Origin: Gottschalkia purinilytica
GTDB taxonomy: Bacteria > Bacillota > Clostridia > Tissierellales > Gottschalkiaceae
Direction: 5' to 3'
NCBI RefSeq assembly: GCF_001190785.1
Contig: NZ_LGSS01000010.1
Location: 79,555 to 143,554, forward strand
DNA: 64,000 nt
Part shown: piece by piece, positions 23,226 through 32,111 of the stretch
Numbering within the stretch: the stretch's first letter is position 1
Layout: each line of letters begins with the position of its first letter
Notes under the pieces: generated by a model
What the model saw: only the letters and a program-made list of their open reading frames with translations
Database searches by the model: none
Told to the model about the DNA's origin: nothing
Translations under genes and position numbers: made by a program

Positions 23226-23263
23226 AAAGGGATTAAGTTAAAATCAAACTTAGTCCCTTTTTA
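23226..23263 (+). terminator. Intrinsic terminator after rplQ
   Basis: A 14-base stem with one G-U pair (23226-23239 with 23247-23260) ends in TTTTT. It separates the ribosomal series from the ECF transporter genes. Confidence 0.85.
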
Positions 23264-23311
23264 CTGATTAAAAAAATGACATAGGAGTCATATCTCAGAG
23301 AGGGATAAACT

Positions 23312-24142
23312 ATGAAAGATACAATAATTAAAATAGAAAATGTGGTATATGAGTATCCTAGCAATGAAGATGAAATAGTTACAGCTGTAAATAATGTAAG
23401 CTTAGATATAAAAAAAGGTGAATTCTTGGTTATATTAGGTCATAATGGATCAGGTAAATCAACTCTTGCTAAACTTATGAACTCTTTAATACTGCCTACA
23501 AAGGGAAAAGTCTATGTAGATGGCATGGACACATCTGATGAAGAAAAAATATGGGATATAAGGCAAACTGCAGGTATGGTATTTCAAAATCCAGACAATC
23601 AGTTAGTTGCTACAATAGTAGAAGAAGATGTTGCATTTGGTCCAGAAAATCAAGGAATAGAACCTAGTGAAATTAGAAAAAGAGTAGATGAAGCCTTAGA
23701 AGTAGTAGAAATGACAGAATATAAAACTCATGGACCGCACTTATTATCTGGTGGACAAAAACAGAGAATAGCTATAGCAGGGGTATTAGCTATGAGACCG
23801 GAGTGTATAATCTTAGATGAACCGACAGCTATGCTAGATCCTTCTGGTAGAAAAGAGGTTATTAGCACTATAAAAAAACTTAACAAGGAAGAAAATAAAA
23901 CAATAGTTCACATAACTCATTATATGGATGAAGCTGTAGAAGCAGATAGAATAATAGTAATGGAACAAGGACAAATAGTACTGGAAGGAACTCCTAAAGA
24001 GGTATTTAGTCAGGTAAAAAAAATAAAAGAACTAGGTCTTGATGTCCCACAAGTTACTGAATTAGTACACAAATTGAGAGAAGAAGGGATAAACTTACCT
24101 AGTGATATATTAACTGTCGAGGAATTGGTGAATGTAATATGA
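23312..24142 (+). CDS. ecfA1: ECF transporter ATPase A1
   Basis: One of two ATPases of the energy-coupling-factor module that powers vitamin uptake by separate S-components. The 276-residue protein has Walker [11 protein letters not shown]-loop, signature LLSGGQKQR and Walker B CIILDEPT with TAMLD. It overlaps ecfA2 by four bases (ATGA). Confidence 0.95.
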   Translation: MKDTIIKIENVVYEYPSNEDEIVTAVNNVSLDIKKGEFLVILGHNGSGKSTLAKLMNSLILPTKGKVYVDGMDTSDEEKIWDIRQTAGMVFQNPDNQLVATIVEEDVAFGPENQGIEPSEIRKRVDEALEVVEMTEYKTHGPHLLSGGQKQRIAIAGVLAMRPECIILDEPTAMLDPSGRKEVISTIKKLNKEENKTIVHITHYMDEAVEADRIIVMEQGQIVLEGTPKEVFSQVKKIKELGLDVPQVTELVHKLREEGINLPSDILTVEELVNVI

Positions 24143-25002
24143 GTATAAAAATTACAGGATTAACACATGTTTATAATGAAAAAACTCCTTTTGAAAAAAA
24201 AGCTCTAGATGATATTAATATTGAAATAGAGCAAGGAGATTTTATAGGACTAATCGGACATACAGGATCTGGAAAATCAACTCTAATACAACATTTAAAT
24301 GGATTACTTAAACCTAACTCAGGAAATATAGAGATAAATAATATGGATATTACATCAAAAGAGATTAGTCTTAAAAGTGTGAGACAAAAAGTAGGACTAG
24401 TATTTCAATATCCAGAACATCAGTTATTTGAAGAGACTATTTATAAGGATATAGCTTTTGGACCACAAAATCTAGGATTATCAGAAGAAGAAATTCATAG
24501 AAGAGTACTTGAGTCTATGGAATTAGTAGGATTAGACTATGAAAAAGTAAAAGATAGATCTCCTTTTGAACTCAGTGGAGGACAAAAACGAAGAGTAGCT
24601 ATAGCAGGCGTATTGGCTATGAAACCAGAGGTTTTAATTTTAGATGAACCAACAGCAGGTCTTGACCCAAAAGGAAGAGATGATATATTAGGACAAATAC
24701 AACAACTATATGAGAAAAATAATATGACTATAATACTTGTATCTCATAGTATGGAAGATATAGCACGCCTTGTTAATAAAATAATAGTTATGCATCGAGG
24801 AAAAGTTGCATTATATGGAGAACCAAGAGAAATATTTAAAAGAGTAGAAGAGTTAGAAAACTTTGGGCTTGGGGTACCTCAAATAACATATTTTATGAGG
24901 GCTTTGAAAAATAAGATCGAAAATATAAGAGATGATATATTTACAGTAGATGAAGCTAAAGAGGAATTATTAAAATATATGAGGAGAAAAGAGAATGATT
25001 AA
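24139..25002 (+). CDS. ecfA2: ECF transporter ATPase A2
   Basis: The second ECF ATPase, 287 residues, with Walker [10 protein letters not shown], signature [10 protein letters not shown] and Walker [13 protein letters not shown]. The heterodimer with the preceding gene is standard for group II ECF systems. No substrate-binding S gene is adjacent, so this is the shared module. Confidence 0.95.
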   Translation: MSIKITGLTHVYNEKTPFEKKALDDINIEIEQGDFIGLIGHTGSGKSTLIQHLNGLLKPNSGNIEINNMDITSKEISLKSVRQKVGLVFQYPEHQLFEETIYKDIAFGPQNLGLSEEEIHRRVLESMELVGLDYEKVKDRSPFELSGGQKRRVAIAGVLAMKPEVLILDEPTAGLDPKGRDDILGQIQQLYEKNNMTIILVSHSMEDIARLVNKIIVMHRGKVALYGEPREIFKRVEELENFGLGVPQITYFMRALKNKIENIRDDIFTVDEAKEELLKYMRRKEND

Positions 25003-25792
25003 AAATATAACTATAGGTCAGTATTTTCCTGGAGATACTGTCATCCACAACTTAGACCCTAGGATAAAGATAATATCAGTATTTCTTTTTATCATCTCTC
25101 TTTTTTTTATAAATAGCTTTTATCCATATATATTTGTTGCATTATTTATATTATCTGTTATGAAACTTTCCAGAGTTCCAATAAGATATGTTTTAAAAGG
25201 ACTTAAACCCCTATTAATACTGATATCTATTACGTTTGCTATAAATGTCTTTATGACAAAAGGAGAAATATTATTTGAGATAGGTCCTTTAGATATTACA
25301 AAAGAAGGATTGATACAGGCTACATTTATGGCTTTAAGACTTATACTATTAGTTATAGGGACAACATTACTTACACTTACTACATCACCCATATCATTAA
25401 CAGATGGCATAGAAAAATTACTTAGTCCATTTTCTAAAATAGGAGTACCTGCGCATGAGCTTGCAATGATGATGACAATAGCGTTAAGATTTATTCCTAC
25501 ATTGTTAGAAGAAACTGATAAGATAATGAAGGCTCAAATGGCGAGAGGTGCAGACTTTGAAAGTGGTAATATAATAAGAAGAGCTAAAAGCTTAGTTCCA
25601 CTATTAGTACCTTTATTTATAAGTGCTTTCAGACGTGCAGATGATTTGGCAATGGCTATGGAAGCAAGATGCTATAGGGGTGGAGAGAATAGAACTAGAA
25701 TGAAACAACTAAAACTCGAAAAAAGAGATTATGTGGCTATGTTTATAACACTATTATTATTGGCTATCATAATAGTGTATAGATTTATATAG
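24995..25792 (+). CDS. ecfT: ECF transporter membrane subunit EcfT
   Basis: EcfT is the transmembrane scaffold linking the ATPases to S-components. The 265-residue protein has several hydrophobic helices and the two Ala-Arg-Gly type coupling motifs (QMARGADFE and MEARCYRGG). It overlaps ecfA2 by eight bases and is followed 10 bases later by truA. Confidence 0.95.
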   Translation: MIKNITIGQYFPGDTVIHNLDPRIKIISVFLFIISLFFINSFYPYIFVALFILSVMKLSRVPIRYVLKGLKPLLILISITFAINVFMTKGEILFEIGPLDITKEGLIQATFMALRLILLVIGTTLLTLTTSPISLTDGIEKLLSPFSKIGVPAHELAMMMTIALRFIPTLLEETDKIMKAQMARGADFESGNIIRRAKSLVPLLVPLFISAFRRADDLAMAMEARCYRGGENRTRMKQLKLEKRDYVAMFITLLLLAIIIVYRFI

Positions 25793-25802
25793 AGGGATTT
25801 AA

Positions 25803-26537
25803 ATGAGAAATATTAAACTTATAGTTGAATATGATGGGACTTCATATTGTGGATGGCAAAAACAACCTAATCAACCTACGATACAGGAAACTATAGAAAA
25901 TGCTATATATAAAATAACCAAAGAAGATATTACTTTAATAGGTTCAGGTAGAACAGATAGTGGAGTTCATGCATTAGGTCAGGTAGCAAATTTCTACACA
26001 AATACAAGTATACCAGATATAAAGATAAAAGATGCATTAAATAGTGTATTGCCTCAAGATATATCAATAAGAGAGTCTATAGAGGTATTAGAAGACTTTC
26101 ATTCAAGGTATAGTGCAGTAGGCAAACAATATAAATATGTTATATACAATAATAAAACTAGAAGCCCTATTCTGAGAAACTATTCTTATCATGTTTCTTA
26201 TAAGTTGAATATAGATAACATGGAAAGAGGACTTAAATATTTTATAGGGACACATGATTTTTGTTCTTTCATGTCATCAGGAAGTTCAATAGAAGATACA
26301 GTAAGGAGCATACAAGAAGCTTATTTAAATAGACAAGAAGAAATTATAGAAATATACATTAAGGGAACTGGATTTTTGTATAATATGGTTAGAATAATAG
26401 TTGGAACTCTGGTAGATATAGGAACAGGTAAAATACACTATAGTGAAGTACCTAAAATTATAGAATCTAAAGATAGGGGAAAGGCTGGACATACATCGCC
26501 TGCAAAAGGGTTATATTTGCGTGAAGTATTTTATTAA
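25803..26537 (+). CDS. truA: tRNA pseudouridine(38-40) synthase
   Basis: TruA modifies U38-U40 in the anticodon arm of many tRNAs. The 244-residue protein contains the catalytic Asp motif GSGRTDSGVHA, the N-terminal EYDGTSYCGWQ and the C-terminal FLYNMVRIIVGTL. Cotranscribed with ecfA1A2T. Confidence 0.97.
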   Translation: MRNIKLIVEYDGTSYCGWQKQPNQPTIQETIENAIYKITKEDITLIGSGRTDSGVHALGQVANFYTNTSIPDIKIKDALNSVLPQDISIRESIEVLEDFHSRYSAVGKQYKYVIYNNKTRSPILRNYSYHVSYKLNIDNMERGLKYFIGTHDFCSFMSSGSSIEDTVRSIQEAYLNRQEEIIEIYIKGTGFLYNMVRIIVGTLVDIGTGKIHYSEVPKIIESKDRGKAGHTSPAKGLYLREVFY

Positions 26538-26552
26538 AAATTGTTAAATGCC

Positions 26553-26581
26553 TTGACACACGTGGGTGCATGTATTACAAT
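26553..26581 (+). promoter_or_regulatory. SigA promoter for rplM-rpsI
   Basis: TTGACA (26553-26558) and TACAAT (26576-26581) are 17 bases apart, a near-consensus housekeeping promoter about 120 bases before rplM. Confidence 0.85.
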
Positions 26582-26587
26582 ATATAG

Positions 26588-26700
26588 GTATGTTAGAATA
26601 AAAAATCCACTAGCCCCGGATTTTTATATAAAACATATTCAAACTAATATTTATGAGATAGTATGACATTAATAAATCTTGGTATTGAATAAGGAGGGAA
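26588..26700 (+). promoter_or_regulatory. Candidate L13 leader of rplM-rpsI
   Basis: The leader carries a stem AAAAATCC (26601-26608) / GGATTTTT (26618-26625) closing the loop ACTAGCCCC. L13 leaders before rplM-rpsI are a known r-protein autoregulation family in Firmicutes; the location and stem fit, but I cannot score it against the family model. It could also act as a weak early terminator. Confidence 0.5.
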
Positions 26701-26706
26701 AAGAGG

Positions 26707-27135
26707 ATGAAAAGCTACGTTGCTAAACCGCAAGAGATTGAAAGAAAATGGTACGTGATCGATGCTAGTGGAAAAACATTAGGAAGACTAGCTAGTGAAG
26801 TAGCAAAAATATTAAGAGGAAAGCATAAGCCTATATATACTCCTCATGTTGACACAGGAGATCATGTTATAGTAATAAACACTAAAGATATCATATTAAC
26901 TGGTAATAAGATAAATCAAAAAGTATATAGATATCATACAGGACATCCAGGAGGACTTAAAGAAGTTCCTTATAATAAGTTAATGGATAAAAATCCTGAG
27001 AAAGCTCTTATGTTAGCAGTTAAAGGTATGCTTCCAAAAAATAGTTTAGGAAGACAAATGCTTAAAAAATTAAGAGTATACAAAGGTGCAGAACACAATC
27101 AACAAGCACAAAAACCTGAAGTTTATGAATTATAG
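26707..27135 (+). CDS. rplM: 50S ribosomal protein L13
   Basis: L13 is an early 50S assembly protein. The 142-residue protein has [19 protein letters not shown] and [20 protein letters not shown] follows AAGGAGGG. Paired with rpsI as in most bacteria. Confidence 0.98.
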   Translation: MKSYVAKPQEIERKWYVIDASGKTLGRLASEVAKILRGKHKPIYTPHVDTGDHVIVINTKDIILTGNKINQKVYRYHTGHPGGLKEVPYNKLMDKNPEKALMLAVKGMLPKNSLGRQMLKKLRVYKGAEHNQQAQKPEVYEL

Positions 27136-27158
27136 TATTCAGGAAGGGAGGATTATAG

Positions 27159-27551
27159 ATGGCTAAAGTTCAATACTACGGAACAGGTAGAAGAAAGAAG
27201 TCTGTGGCTAGAGTAAGATTATACCCTGGTTCAGGTAAAGTAACTATAAATAAAAGAGAATTAGATGATTATTTTAACTATGATACACTAAAAGTTATAG
27301 CAACAGAACCACTAGTGGTTACTGAAAACTTAGATAAATATGATGTTGTAGTTACTGTAAATGGTGGTGGATTTACAGGTCAAGCTGGTGCTATAAGACA
27401 TGGTATAGCAAGAGCGTTACTTAAAGTTGATGAAGAGTTAAGACCTGTATTAAAAAAATCAGGTTTCTTAACAAGAGATCCAAGAATGAAAGAAAGAAAG
27501 AAATACGGATTAAAGAAAGCGAGAAGAGCACCACAATTCTCAAAAAGATAG
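27159..27551 (+). CDS. rpsI: 30S ribosomal protein S9
   Basis: S9 reaches P-site tRNA with its C-terminal tail. The 130-residue protein has [33 protein letters not shown] and ends [12 protein letters not shown]. Confidence 0.98.
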   Translation: MAKVQYYGTGRRKKSVARVRLYPGSGKVTINKRELDDYFNYDTLKVIATEPLVVTENLDKYDVVVTVNGGGFTGQAGAIRHGIARALLKVDEELRPVLKKSGFLTRDPRMKERKKYGLKKARRAPQFSKR

Positions 27552-27561
27552 TGAAAAAGAT

Positions 27562-27595
27562 AAAAAAACACTGGTATATCCAGTGTTTTTTATTG
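27562..27595. terminator. Terminator after rpsI, bidirectional
   Basis: Arms AAAAACACTGG (27564-27574) and CCAGTGTTTTT (27580-27590) with loop TATAT. Both strands carry a T-tract, so it can also end the converging minus-strand gene. Confidence 0.85.
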
Positions 27596-27630
27596 TATTA
27601 AAACTGTTCTAAAGATGAAGAACTTTATTT

Positions 27631-28445
27631 TTAAGATATAGGTTGCTTAATTAGAAATGATGAGTATTCTATTTCTTTAGGCTGCCATTTATTACTTTCA
27701 TACTTCCAGAGAGAATTTAAATGAGAAATTTTATCTACATGAGAAGTTTCGAATATACTTTGATTTCCAACAAGTTCATATATTCCATCACCATCATAAT
27801 CAACTGGTTTTAAGTTTTGAAAACTATCAGACCATGTCTTTACTTGTTTTAGCAACTTTCCATTATTGTCGTATATTTTATTTTTAATATAAGTATTTTC
27901 ATTAAAGCTTAGGTCTATCTCAAATTGTTTATTAGTATTAGTATATAGCTTTACTCTGAAATTATCTAGGTAATCTCCCTGAATTTTAATACCTTCATTT
28001 TCTTTTTCACTGAATATTATTTTAGGCTTCTTTTCACTTAACTTTACTATACGATTATTTATGATTCCTCCATTTCCAGCTATACTAGCGCTTATAAATA
28101 AGTCGTTTATCTTGTCTCCAGTGAAATCTCCTATAAACATATCTGCATCATATCCATAAAGCTTATCTAGGCTTATTTTCTTTGTATTATTAGCCCTTCC
28201 ATCTTTTATATATAGATTTATTTCAGTTGAATAAATGTCATCCTTTGATTCTTTTTTCCTACTAAATAAACGGAATCATTTACTTTATCTCCATTAATGT
28301 CTCCTATAGTTTCTTTTAGTATATAGTGTTTTTTTGGTAATTCTATATTTTCTTTATTTGATTTATCTGCTGAAGAAGTACTTATTCCCAATCCTATAAC
28401 AGCTATTATATCTGTTAACAAAATACTTACTACTTTTCTCTTCAC
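27631..28445 (-). pseudogene. Exported FG-GAP/VCBS-repeat protein, frameshifted
   Basis: Two minus-strand frames form one broken gene. The first (from 28445) has a signal-type N-terminus (MKRKVVSILLTDIIAVIGLG) and a GDINGDKVNDSVYL motif. The second (from about 28250 to 27631) continues with GDFTGDKINDLFI and DYDGDGIYELVG. These DxxGDxxxD segments are the calcium-binding loops of FG-GAP/VCBS beta-propeller repeats. The frames join if one A is added to the six-A run at 28252-28257 (T-run on the plus strand), giving about 271 residues. So it is a recent frameshift, phase variation at a homopolymer, or a sequencing error. Substrate or partner unknown; C. difficile-type genomes carry similar exported proteins. 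Confidence 0.7.
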
Positions 28446-28810
28446 TGAATCATCTCCCGTATATGGTATAAAATTATTAGATTTTTAATATTTCTATTTA
28501 TATGATATATAACTATGGACTGTAAGTGGTTACATAGCAATTACAAGAGAGTGCAATAAATGTAAATAATAGTAAGGAAAGGTATTAAGAAAATTATAAT
28601 TATAAACAATAAAAATTGCTGAAATATAAATGGTATTTAGAATCATAACAATATGCAATAGAAGTAATAAAAGAGTATATAGTGTTAAAAAAATTACTAT
28701 ACATATTTATGTAATATATAAATCAAAAAACAATAAAATATAAATATATATGATAATGTCTTATAAATTAACTACTAGTTAATTTAAAATCTTATAGTAG
28801 GGGGATCAAT
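28446..28810. other. AT-rich spacer upstream of cwlD
   Basis: A 365-base spacer between divergent genes. It is extremely A+T rich with no credible reading frame, and I could not find a convincing promoter of any sigma class. It presumably holds the promoters of both flanking genes. Confidence 0.5.
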
Positions 28811-29527
28811 ATGAGGGTATTGTATATAAAGAAAAAGTGGATTGCTTTACTACCAATATTTATTATAGCGTTAGGATACATTTTAAGAATAAATAATAGT
28901 GTTACTCCAACCTTTTATTTACCAGTTACAAATAAGGTTATTGCTATAGATGCAGGTCATGGTGGAATAGATCCTGGAGCTGCGGGACAACTGGAAAAAA
29001 AGGAAGATGACATAAATTTAGAGATAGCTTTAAAGCTTAGAAAATTAATTGAACAAAATGGTGGAGTAGTTATATTGACAAGAGATGAGGATGTTGGATT
29101 ATATACAGATGATTCTAAAACTATTAGAGAGAAAAAAAATGAAGATTTAAGAAATAGAAAAGCACTAGTAAATGATAGCAATCCAGATGTTTTTCTTTCC
29201 ATACATTTAAATAGTTTTACACAAAAGCAGTATTATGGAGCACAGACTTTTTATAAAAAAGGATGTGAGAGTAGTAAAAAATTAGCAGAATTAATACAGG
29301 AAGAATTTAAAAATTCTTTAGACAAAGATAATAATAGGGTACCTCAGAGTAGAGATAGCTTATATTTAATAAGAGAAGTCGAGAAGCCTTCAGTTCTAAT
29401 AGAATGCGGATTTTTATCTAATTCAAATGAAGAAAAGCTATTGAATAGTGAAAAGTATCAAGAGAAAATAGCTTGGTCCATATATATAGGTTTGATCAAA
29501 TATTTTAATGAGATAGAACAAAAATAA
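28811..29527 (+). CDS. cwlD: Germination-specific N-acetylmuramoyl-L-alanine amidase CwlD
   Basis: CwlD cleaves peptide side chains from cortex peptidoglycan so that muramic-delta-lactam can form, a requirement for germination. The 238-residue protein has an N-terminal membrane anchor (residues about 8-26) and an Amidase_3 domain with zinc ligands: DAGHGG (His50), an E in NLEIALK, the His in FLSIHLNS and the catalytic Glu in VLIECGFLSN. Position after rpsI matches C. difficile. The start at 28811 follows GGGGGATCA. Confidence 0.93.
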   Translation: MRVLYIKKKWIALLPIFIIALGYILRINNSVTPTFYLPVTNKVIAIDAGHGGIDPGAAGQLEKKEDDINLEIALKLRKLIEQNGGVVILTRDEDVGLYTDDSKTIREKKNEDLRNRKALVNDSNPDVFLSIHLNSFTQKQYYGAQTFYKKGCESSKKLAELIQEEFKNSLDKDNNRVPQSRDSLYLIREVEKPSVLIECGFLSNSNEEKLLNSEKYQEKIAWSIYIGLIKYFNEIEQK

Positions 29528-29547
29528 CTAAGTAATATTTATTGTTT

Positions 29548-29685
29548 TGTGGAAAAGTTATTGTGGATAATTATTAATTTGTGTAAAAATAATATTTATA
29601 TATAATAATCATTGTAAAATGAATAAATAATTAAATTAATTTATCCATAGAAGTATCCACTTATAAATGTGGATATTGTGGATAA
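29548..29685. repeat. Cluster of DnaA boxes
   Basis: Two perfect TGTGGATAA boxes lie at 29562-29570 and 29677-29685. Three boxes with one mismatch lie at 29548-29556 (TGTGGAAAA), 29641-29649 (TTATCCATA) and 29668-29676 (TGTGGATAT), and TATCCAC near 29654 forms an inverted repeat with GTGGATA. The surroundings are very A+T rich. This could be a DnaA-titration or secondary DnaA-binding locus; there is no dnaA or dnaN nearby, so it is unlikely to be oriC. Confidence 0.6.
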
Positions 29686-29787
29686 AATTAACATATATGG
29701 TTATTATCACATATTAATAAAAAACTAGAAGTATATATAAAATAATAATATAATAATACTTAAGAAAAAACTTATGGGAGGTTAAAA

Positions 29788-30468
29788 TTGAGATATAATA
29801 ATAATTCTAATAACAGATTTACTAAAAAGATTTTTAAACTTAGCATAATAGGATTCATACTTTCAATTATATTTTTAATTGTACTATTAATATTAGGAAA
29901 CAAAATCAAAAATACTTCAGCAGGTATTTATTTTGACGAAGTTATAATTTCTACCTTACATAGAAATATATCACCTTATATGAAAGAGTTCATGAAAGTA
30001 ATAAGTTTTCTAGGCTCAGCTAAATTCTACATCATCCTATGCATATTAATGATAGCATTTTTTATTAAAAGAAAAACATATATGAATATTGTAGCATTAT
30101 TAAGTGGTGTTTTAGGTAGTTTTCTACTTAATTTAATTCTAAAAAATTACTATGGAAGAATAAGACCAGAAGCTTACTTTTTAGTTAATGAAACAGGATT
30201 TAGTTTTCCTAGTGCACATTCTATGGTAGCAATAAGTAGTTATGGAATTTTAGCATATTTGCTAATGAGAAATAGAACTTGGAATAATAAAAAAAAGCTA
30301 CTATGGATATTAACTGGGCTTTTAATAATATTAATAGGATTTAGTAGAGTTTATCTAGGAGTACATTGGCCTACAGATATCATAGGTGGATTTGGTGCGG
30401 GGTTTATATGGCTATATTTAAATATTATTATTTTAGAAAGAATAAACTTAAAAATAAATTCTCACTAA
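29788..30468 (+). CDS. PAP2-family membrane phosphatase
   Basis: A 226-residue integral membrane phosphatase of the PAP2 superfamily. The three catalytic motifs are present: KNYYGRIRP, PSAHS and SRVYLGVHWPTD (acid histidine). Four to six hydrophobic helices surround them. Likely substrates are undecaprenyl pyrophosphate or phosphatidate-type lipids; the sequence does not decide. TTG start behind GGGAGG. A terminator follows at 30515. Confidence 0.9.
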   Translation: MRYNNNSNNRFTKKIFKLSIIGFILSIIFLIVLLILGNKIKNTSAGIYFDEVIISTLHRNISPYMKEFMKVISFLGSAKFYIILCILMIAFFIKRKTYMNIVALLSGVLGSFLLNLILKNYYGRIRPEAYFLVNETGFSFPSAHSMVAISSYGILAYLLMRNRTWNNKKKLLWILTGLLIILIGFSRVYLGVHWPTDIIGGFGAGFIWLYLNIIILERINLKINSH

Positions 30469-30514
30469 TTTTAAAATATGGTATTTGTAAATCATTAATA
30501 ATAATATTAAGATT

Positions 30515-30546
30515 AAAAAATGTTGATCTATCAACATTTTTTTTAT
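30515..30546 (+). terminator. Terminator after the PAP2 gene
   Basis: Stem AAAAAATGTTGA / TCAACATTTTTT with loop TCTA and a T-rich tail. It isolates the downstream small-gene cluster as its own transcription unit. Confidence 0.85.
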
Positions 30547-30562
30547 TTTTTTATAAAGTGGA

Positions 30563-30589
30563 ACACTTTTTTAAAATAATCATAGTATG
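30563..30589 (+). promoter_or_regulatory. Possible SigK/SigE-type promoter of the small-gene cluster
   Basis: CATAGTAT (30581-30588) matches the CATAnnnT core of mother-cell -10 elements and AC at 30563-30564 lies 16 bases upstream, the SigK arrangement. In DNA this A+T rich, a chance match is quite possible. Confidence 0.3.
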
Positions 30590-30645
30590 TTTATTAGGCA
30601 ACTTAAAGAAAAAAATAAAAAGGGTATGAACGGGAGGATTGTTTT

Positions 30646-30801
30646 ATGTCAGATATTTTTGTAGCAAGTGTAATAAACCAAAAGAGTGTAAATCAAAGTG
30701 CACAACAAGTTTTAGTAGTAATAGCAGCTCAAGTATTAAATATAATTGAGGCACAATTCGGTTTTGCGACTAATTTAGATGATGATGTAATCAATGCATA
30801 A
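30646..30801 (+). CDS. 51-residue cluster peptide, copy 1
   Basis: Unrecognised 51-residue protein. After a short polar start (MSDIFVASVINQ) comes an amphipathic, Gln/Asn-spotted helix (KSVNQSAQQVLVVIAAQVLN) and an acidic tail (DDDVINA). It has no signal peptide and the central stretch is too polar-patterned for a clear membrane span. Two further copies follow at 30825 and 31336; about 30 core residues are nearly identical between them. ATG sits behind GGGAGG. The tandem copies suggest a self-assembling structural unit, but this is inference. Confidence 0.8.
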   Translation: MSDIFVASVINQKSVNQSAQQVLVVIAAQVLNIIEAQFGFATNLDDDVINA

Positions 30802-30824
30802 TGTAAGAAAGGAGATATTTAAAA

Positions 30825-31055
30825 GTGAGTAAACAACTAGCATATAAATATCTAAACGGAAATAATAAAAGTGCAAAAAAACAAGGATGTGGAACAACAA
30901 ATAGAGATATATTTGTTGCAAGTGTAATAAATCAAAAGAGTGTAAATCAAAGTGCACAACAAGCGTTAGTATTAATAGCAGCTCAAGTTCTTAATTTAAT
31001 TGAAGCACAATTTGGATTCGCAACTAACAGTGACGATGATGAGATATGCGATTAA
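30825..31055 (+). CDS. Cluster peptide, copy 2, with N-terminal extension
   Basis: A 76-residue paralog of the preceding gene. It adds about 26 residues at the N-terminus, basic and with one cysteine (KKQGCGTTNR), in front of the shared DIFVASVINQKSVNQSAQQ core, and ends in an acidic tail (NSDDDEICD) with a second cysteine. GTG start behind AAAGGAGA. The cysteines are absent from copies 1 and 3, so this copy may cap or anchor an assembly (inference). Confidence 0.8.
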   Translation: MSKQLAYKYLNGNNKSAKKQGCGTTNRDIFVASVINQKSVNQSAQQALVLIAAQVLNLIEAQFGFATNSDDDEICD

Positions 31056-31078
31056 TATAGATTAAGGGGGAAAATAAA

Positions 31079-31303
31079 TTGAAAATAGGATTTGGAAAAG
31101 ATGGATTAACATTAAATTCAAAAAAAATAAATCCACTAAATCTGTCTGTAAATGGGCATGGAATAGAGTCAGATTATCCAATAAAAGCTGTGGATCCATT
31201 TGAGATATTAAGCTCACTTGCATCTATAGATTTAAGTGATGAAAAAACTACTAGAAAAGATAAAATAGAAGCACTTCAGAAAATATTAAATGATATATTA
31301 TAA
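31079..31303 (+). CDS. 74-residue protein of unknown function in the cluster
   Basis: Unrecognised. The first half is polar with Gly/Asn (MKIGFGKDGLTLNSKK, NGHGIESDYPIKA); the second half is a predicted helix with charged residues ending LQKILNDIL. TTG start behind AAGGGGG. It lies between copies 2 and 3 of the 51-residue peptide in the same unit. Confidence 0.7.
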   Translation: MKIGFGKDGLTLNSKKINPLNLSVNGHGIESDYPIKAVDPFEILSSLASIDLSDEKTTRKDKIEALQKILNDIL

Positions 31304-31335
31304 AAAATTATAATGTAAGATAGGAGTGGAATTAT

Positions 31336-31491
31336 ATGTCAGATATTTTTGTAGCAAGTGTAATAAATCAAAAGACTGTAAATCAAAGTGCACAACAAGT
31401 ATTAGTTCTAATAGCAGCTCAAGTATTGAATATAATTGAAGCGCAATTTGGATTTTCAACTAATAGCGATGATGATGTAATCAACGCATAA
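31336..31491 (+). CDS. 51-residue cluster peptide, copy 3
   Basis: Third copy of the peptide family, 51 residues, differing from copy 1 at only a few positions (QKTVNQ, LVLIAAQ, FSTNSDDD). It begins MSDIFVAS and ends DDDVINA like copy 1. It is the last gene before the terminator at 31498, so copies 1-3 and the 74-residue gene form one transcription unit. Confidence 0.8.
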   Translation: MSDIFVASVINQKTVNQSAQQVLVLIAAQVLNIIEAQFGFSTNSDDDVINA

Positions 31492-31497
31492 TAATAT

Positions 31498-31530
31498 ACT
31501 AAAAAAGACCTCTAATAGAGGTCTTTTTTA
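31498..31530 (+). terminator. Terminator splitting the small-gene cluster
   Basis: Strong stem AAAAAAGACCTCT (31501-31513) / AGAGGTCTTTTTT (31517-31529) with a T-tract. It ends the peptide-repeat unit before the second unit begins at 31596. Confidence 0.9.
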
Positions 31531-31595
31531 GTATATAAAAAAAACATAAGGCATATATATTACAGTATGATTTTTTATATAAGGGAGGACAAAGA

Positions 31596-31793
31596 ATGTC
31601 TGATAATCTAACAAAAAGTTTAGAAGATATACAGAACGATAATGGAATAACTATGAAAGCTAACATAATAGATCAGATAAATACGAATCAACAGTCAAAC
31701 ATGACTCTATCAGCTTACTCTGTTATAACTCAAGTTTGCTCTACAGTAAAGATAAATAATGTAGATATAGAAGGTGAGAATATTGAACAATAG
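31596..31793 (+). CDS. 65-residue cluster protein with NQQxN motif
   Basis: Unrecognised 65-residue protein. Its core, INTNQQSNMTLSAYSVI followed by a hydrophobic TQVCSTVKI strand, resembles the NQxN-plus-hydrophobic pattern of the proteins at 32523 and 32816. ATG behind GGGAGG. Its last codons overlap the start of the next gene, indicating coupling. Confidence 0.7.
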   Translation: MSDNLTKSLEDIQNDNGITMKANIIDQINTNQQSNMTLSAYSVITQVCSTVKINNVDIEGENIEQ

Positions 31794-32094
31794 TAGAGAC
31801 GTTGAAAAGAGAGACTGGATTATAATAAGAACTAAAAGAAAAAATGATAAGATGCCTTCAGAGATAAGAGTTGACTTAAAAGGGAATGTTTTTATAGACG
31901 GGGAACTTTATGATGAAACTAATACGAAGTATAAAAATTTAAGTGTAAGTGTAGATGTATATAATAGAATGAATACTGGTGAAGAAACAGAAGAAATGCT
32001 TAAAAGTAAAGAAAAGGCTAAAGAAGGAGAAATAGTGCCTATAAAAGATATTAAAAGTCCTACTAGATCGGAAAGTACAACTGTTAAATTTTAA
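31783..32094 (+). CDS. Cluster protein with beta-rich core, function unknown
   Basis: A protein of about 103 residues. The start is taken as TTG 31783 because AAGGTGAG lies just before it; a GTG at 31774 is inside that ribosome binding site. Core segments EIRVDLKGNVFIDGELYD and LSVSVDVYNRM suggest beta strands, and an Ile-x-Ile-Asp-Gly type turn recurs in the proteins at 32523 and 32816. The C-terminus is charged and disordered-looking. No known family recognised. Confidence 0.7.
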   Translation: MNNSRDVEKRDWIIIRTKRKNDKMPSEIRVDLKGNVFIDGELYDETNTKYKNLSVSVDVYNRMNTGEETEEMLKSKEKAKEGEIVPIKDIKSPTRSESTTVKF

Positions 32095-32111
32095 AAATTA
32101 GGAGGGATAAT

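Noticed and set aside
29548..29685. Chromosomal replication origin
   Set aside because: DnaA boxes are present but dnaA, dnaN, rpmH or gyrase genes are not, and the locus lies inside an r-protein neighbourhood.
30646..31491. R-body (Reb) or gas vesicle (GvpA) proteins
   Set aside because: The tandem small proteins suggested these, but the residue pattern does not convincingly match what I know of RebB, and none of the GvpA hallmarks are present. A profile search could still change this for Reb.
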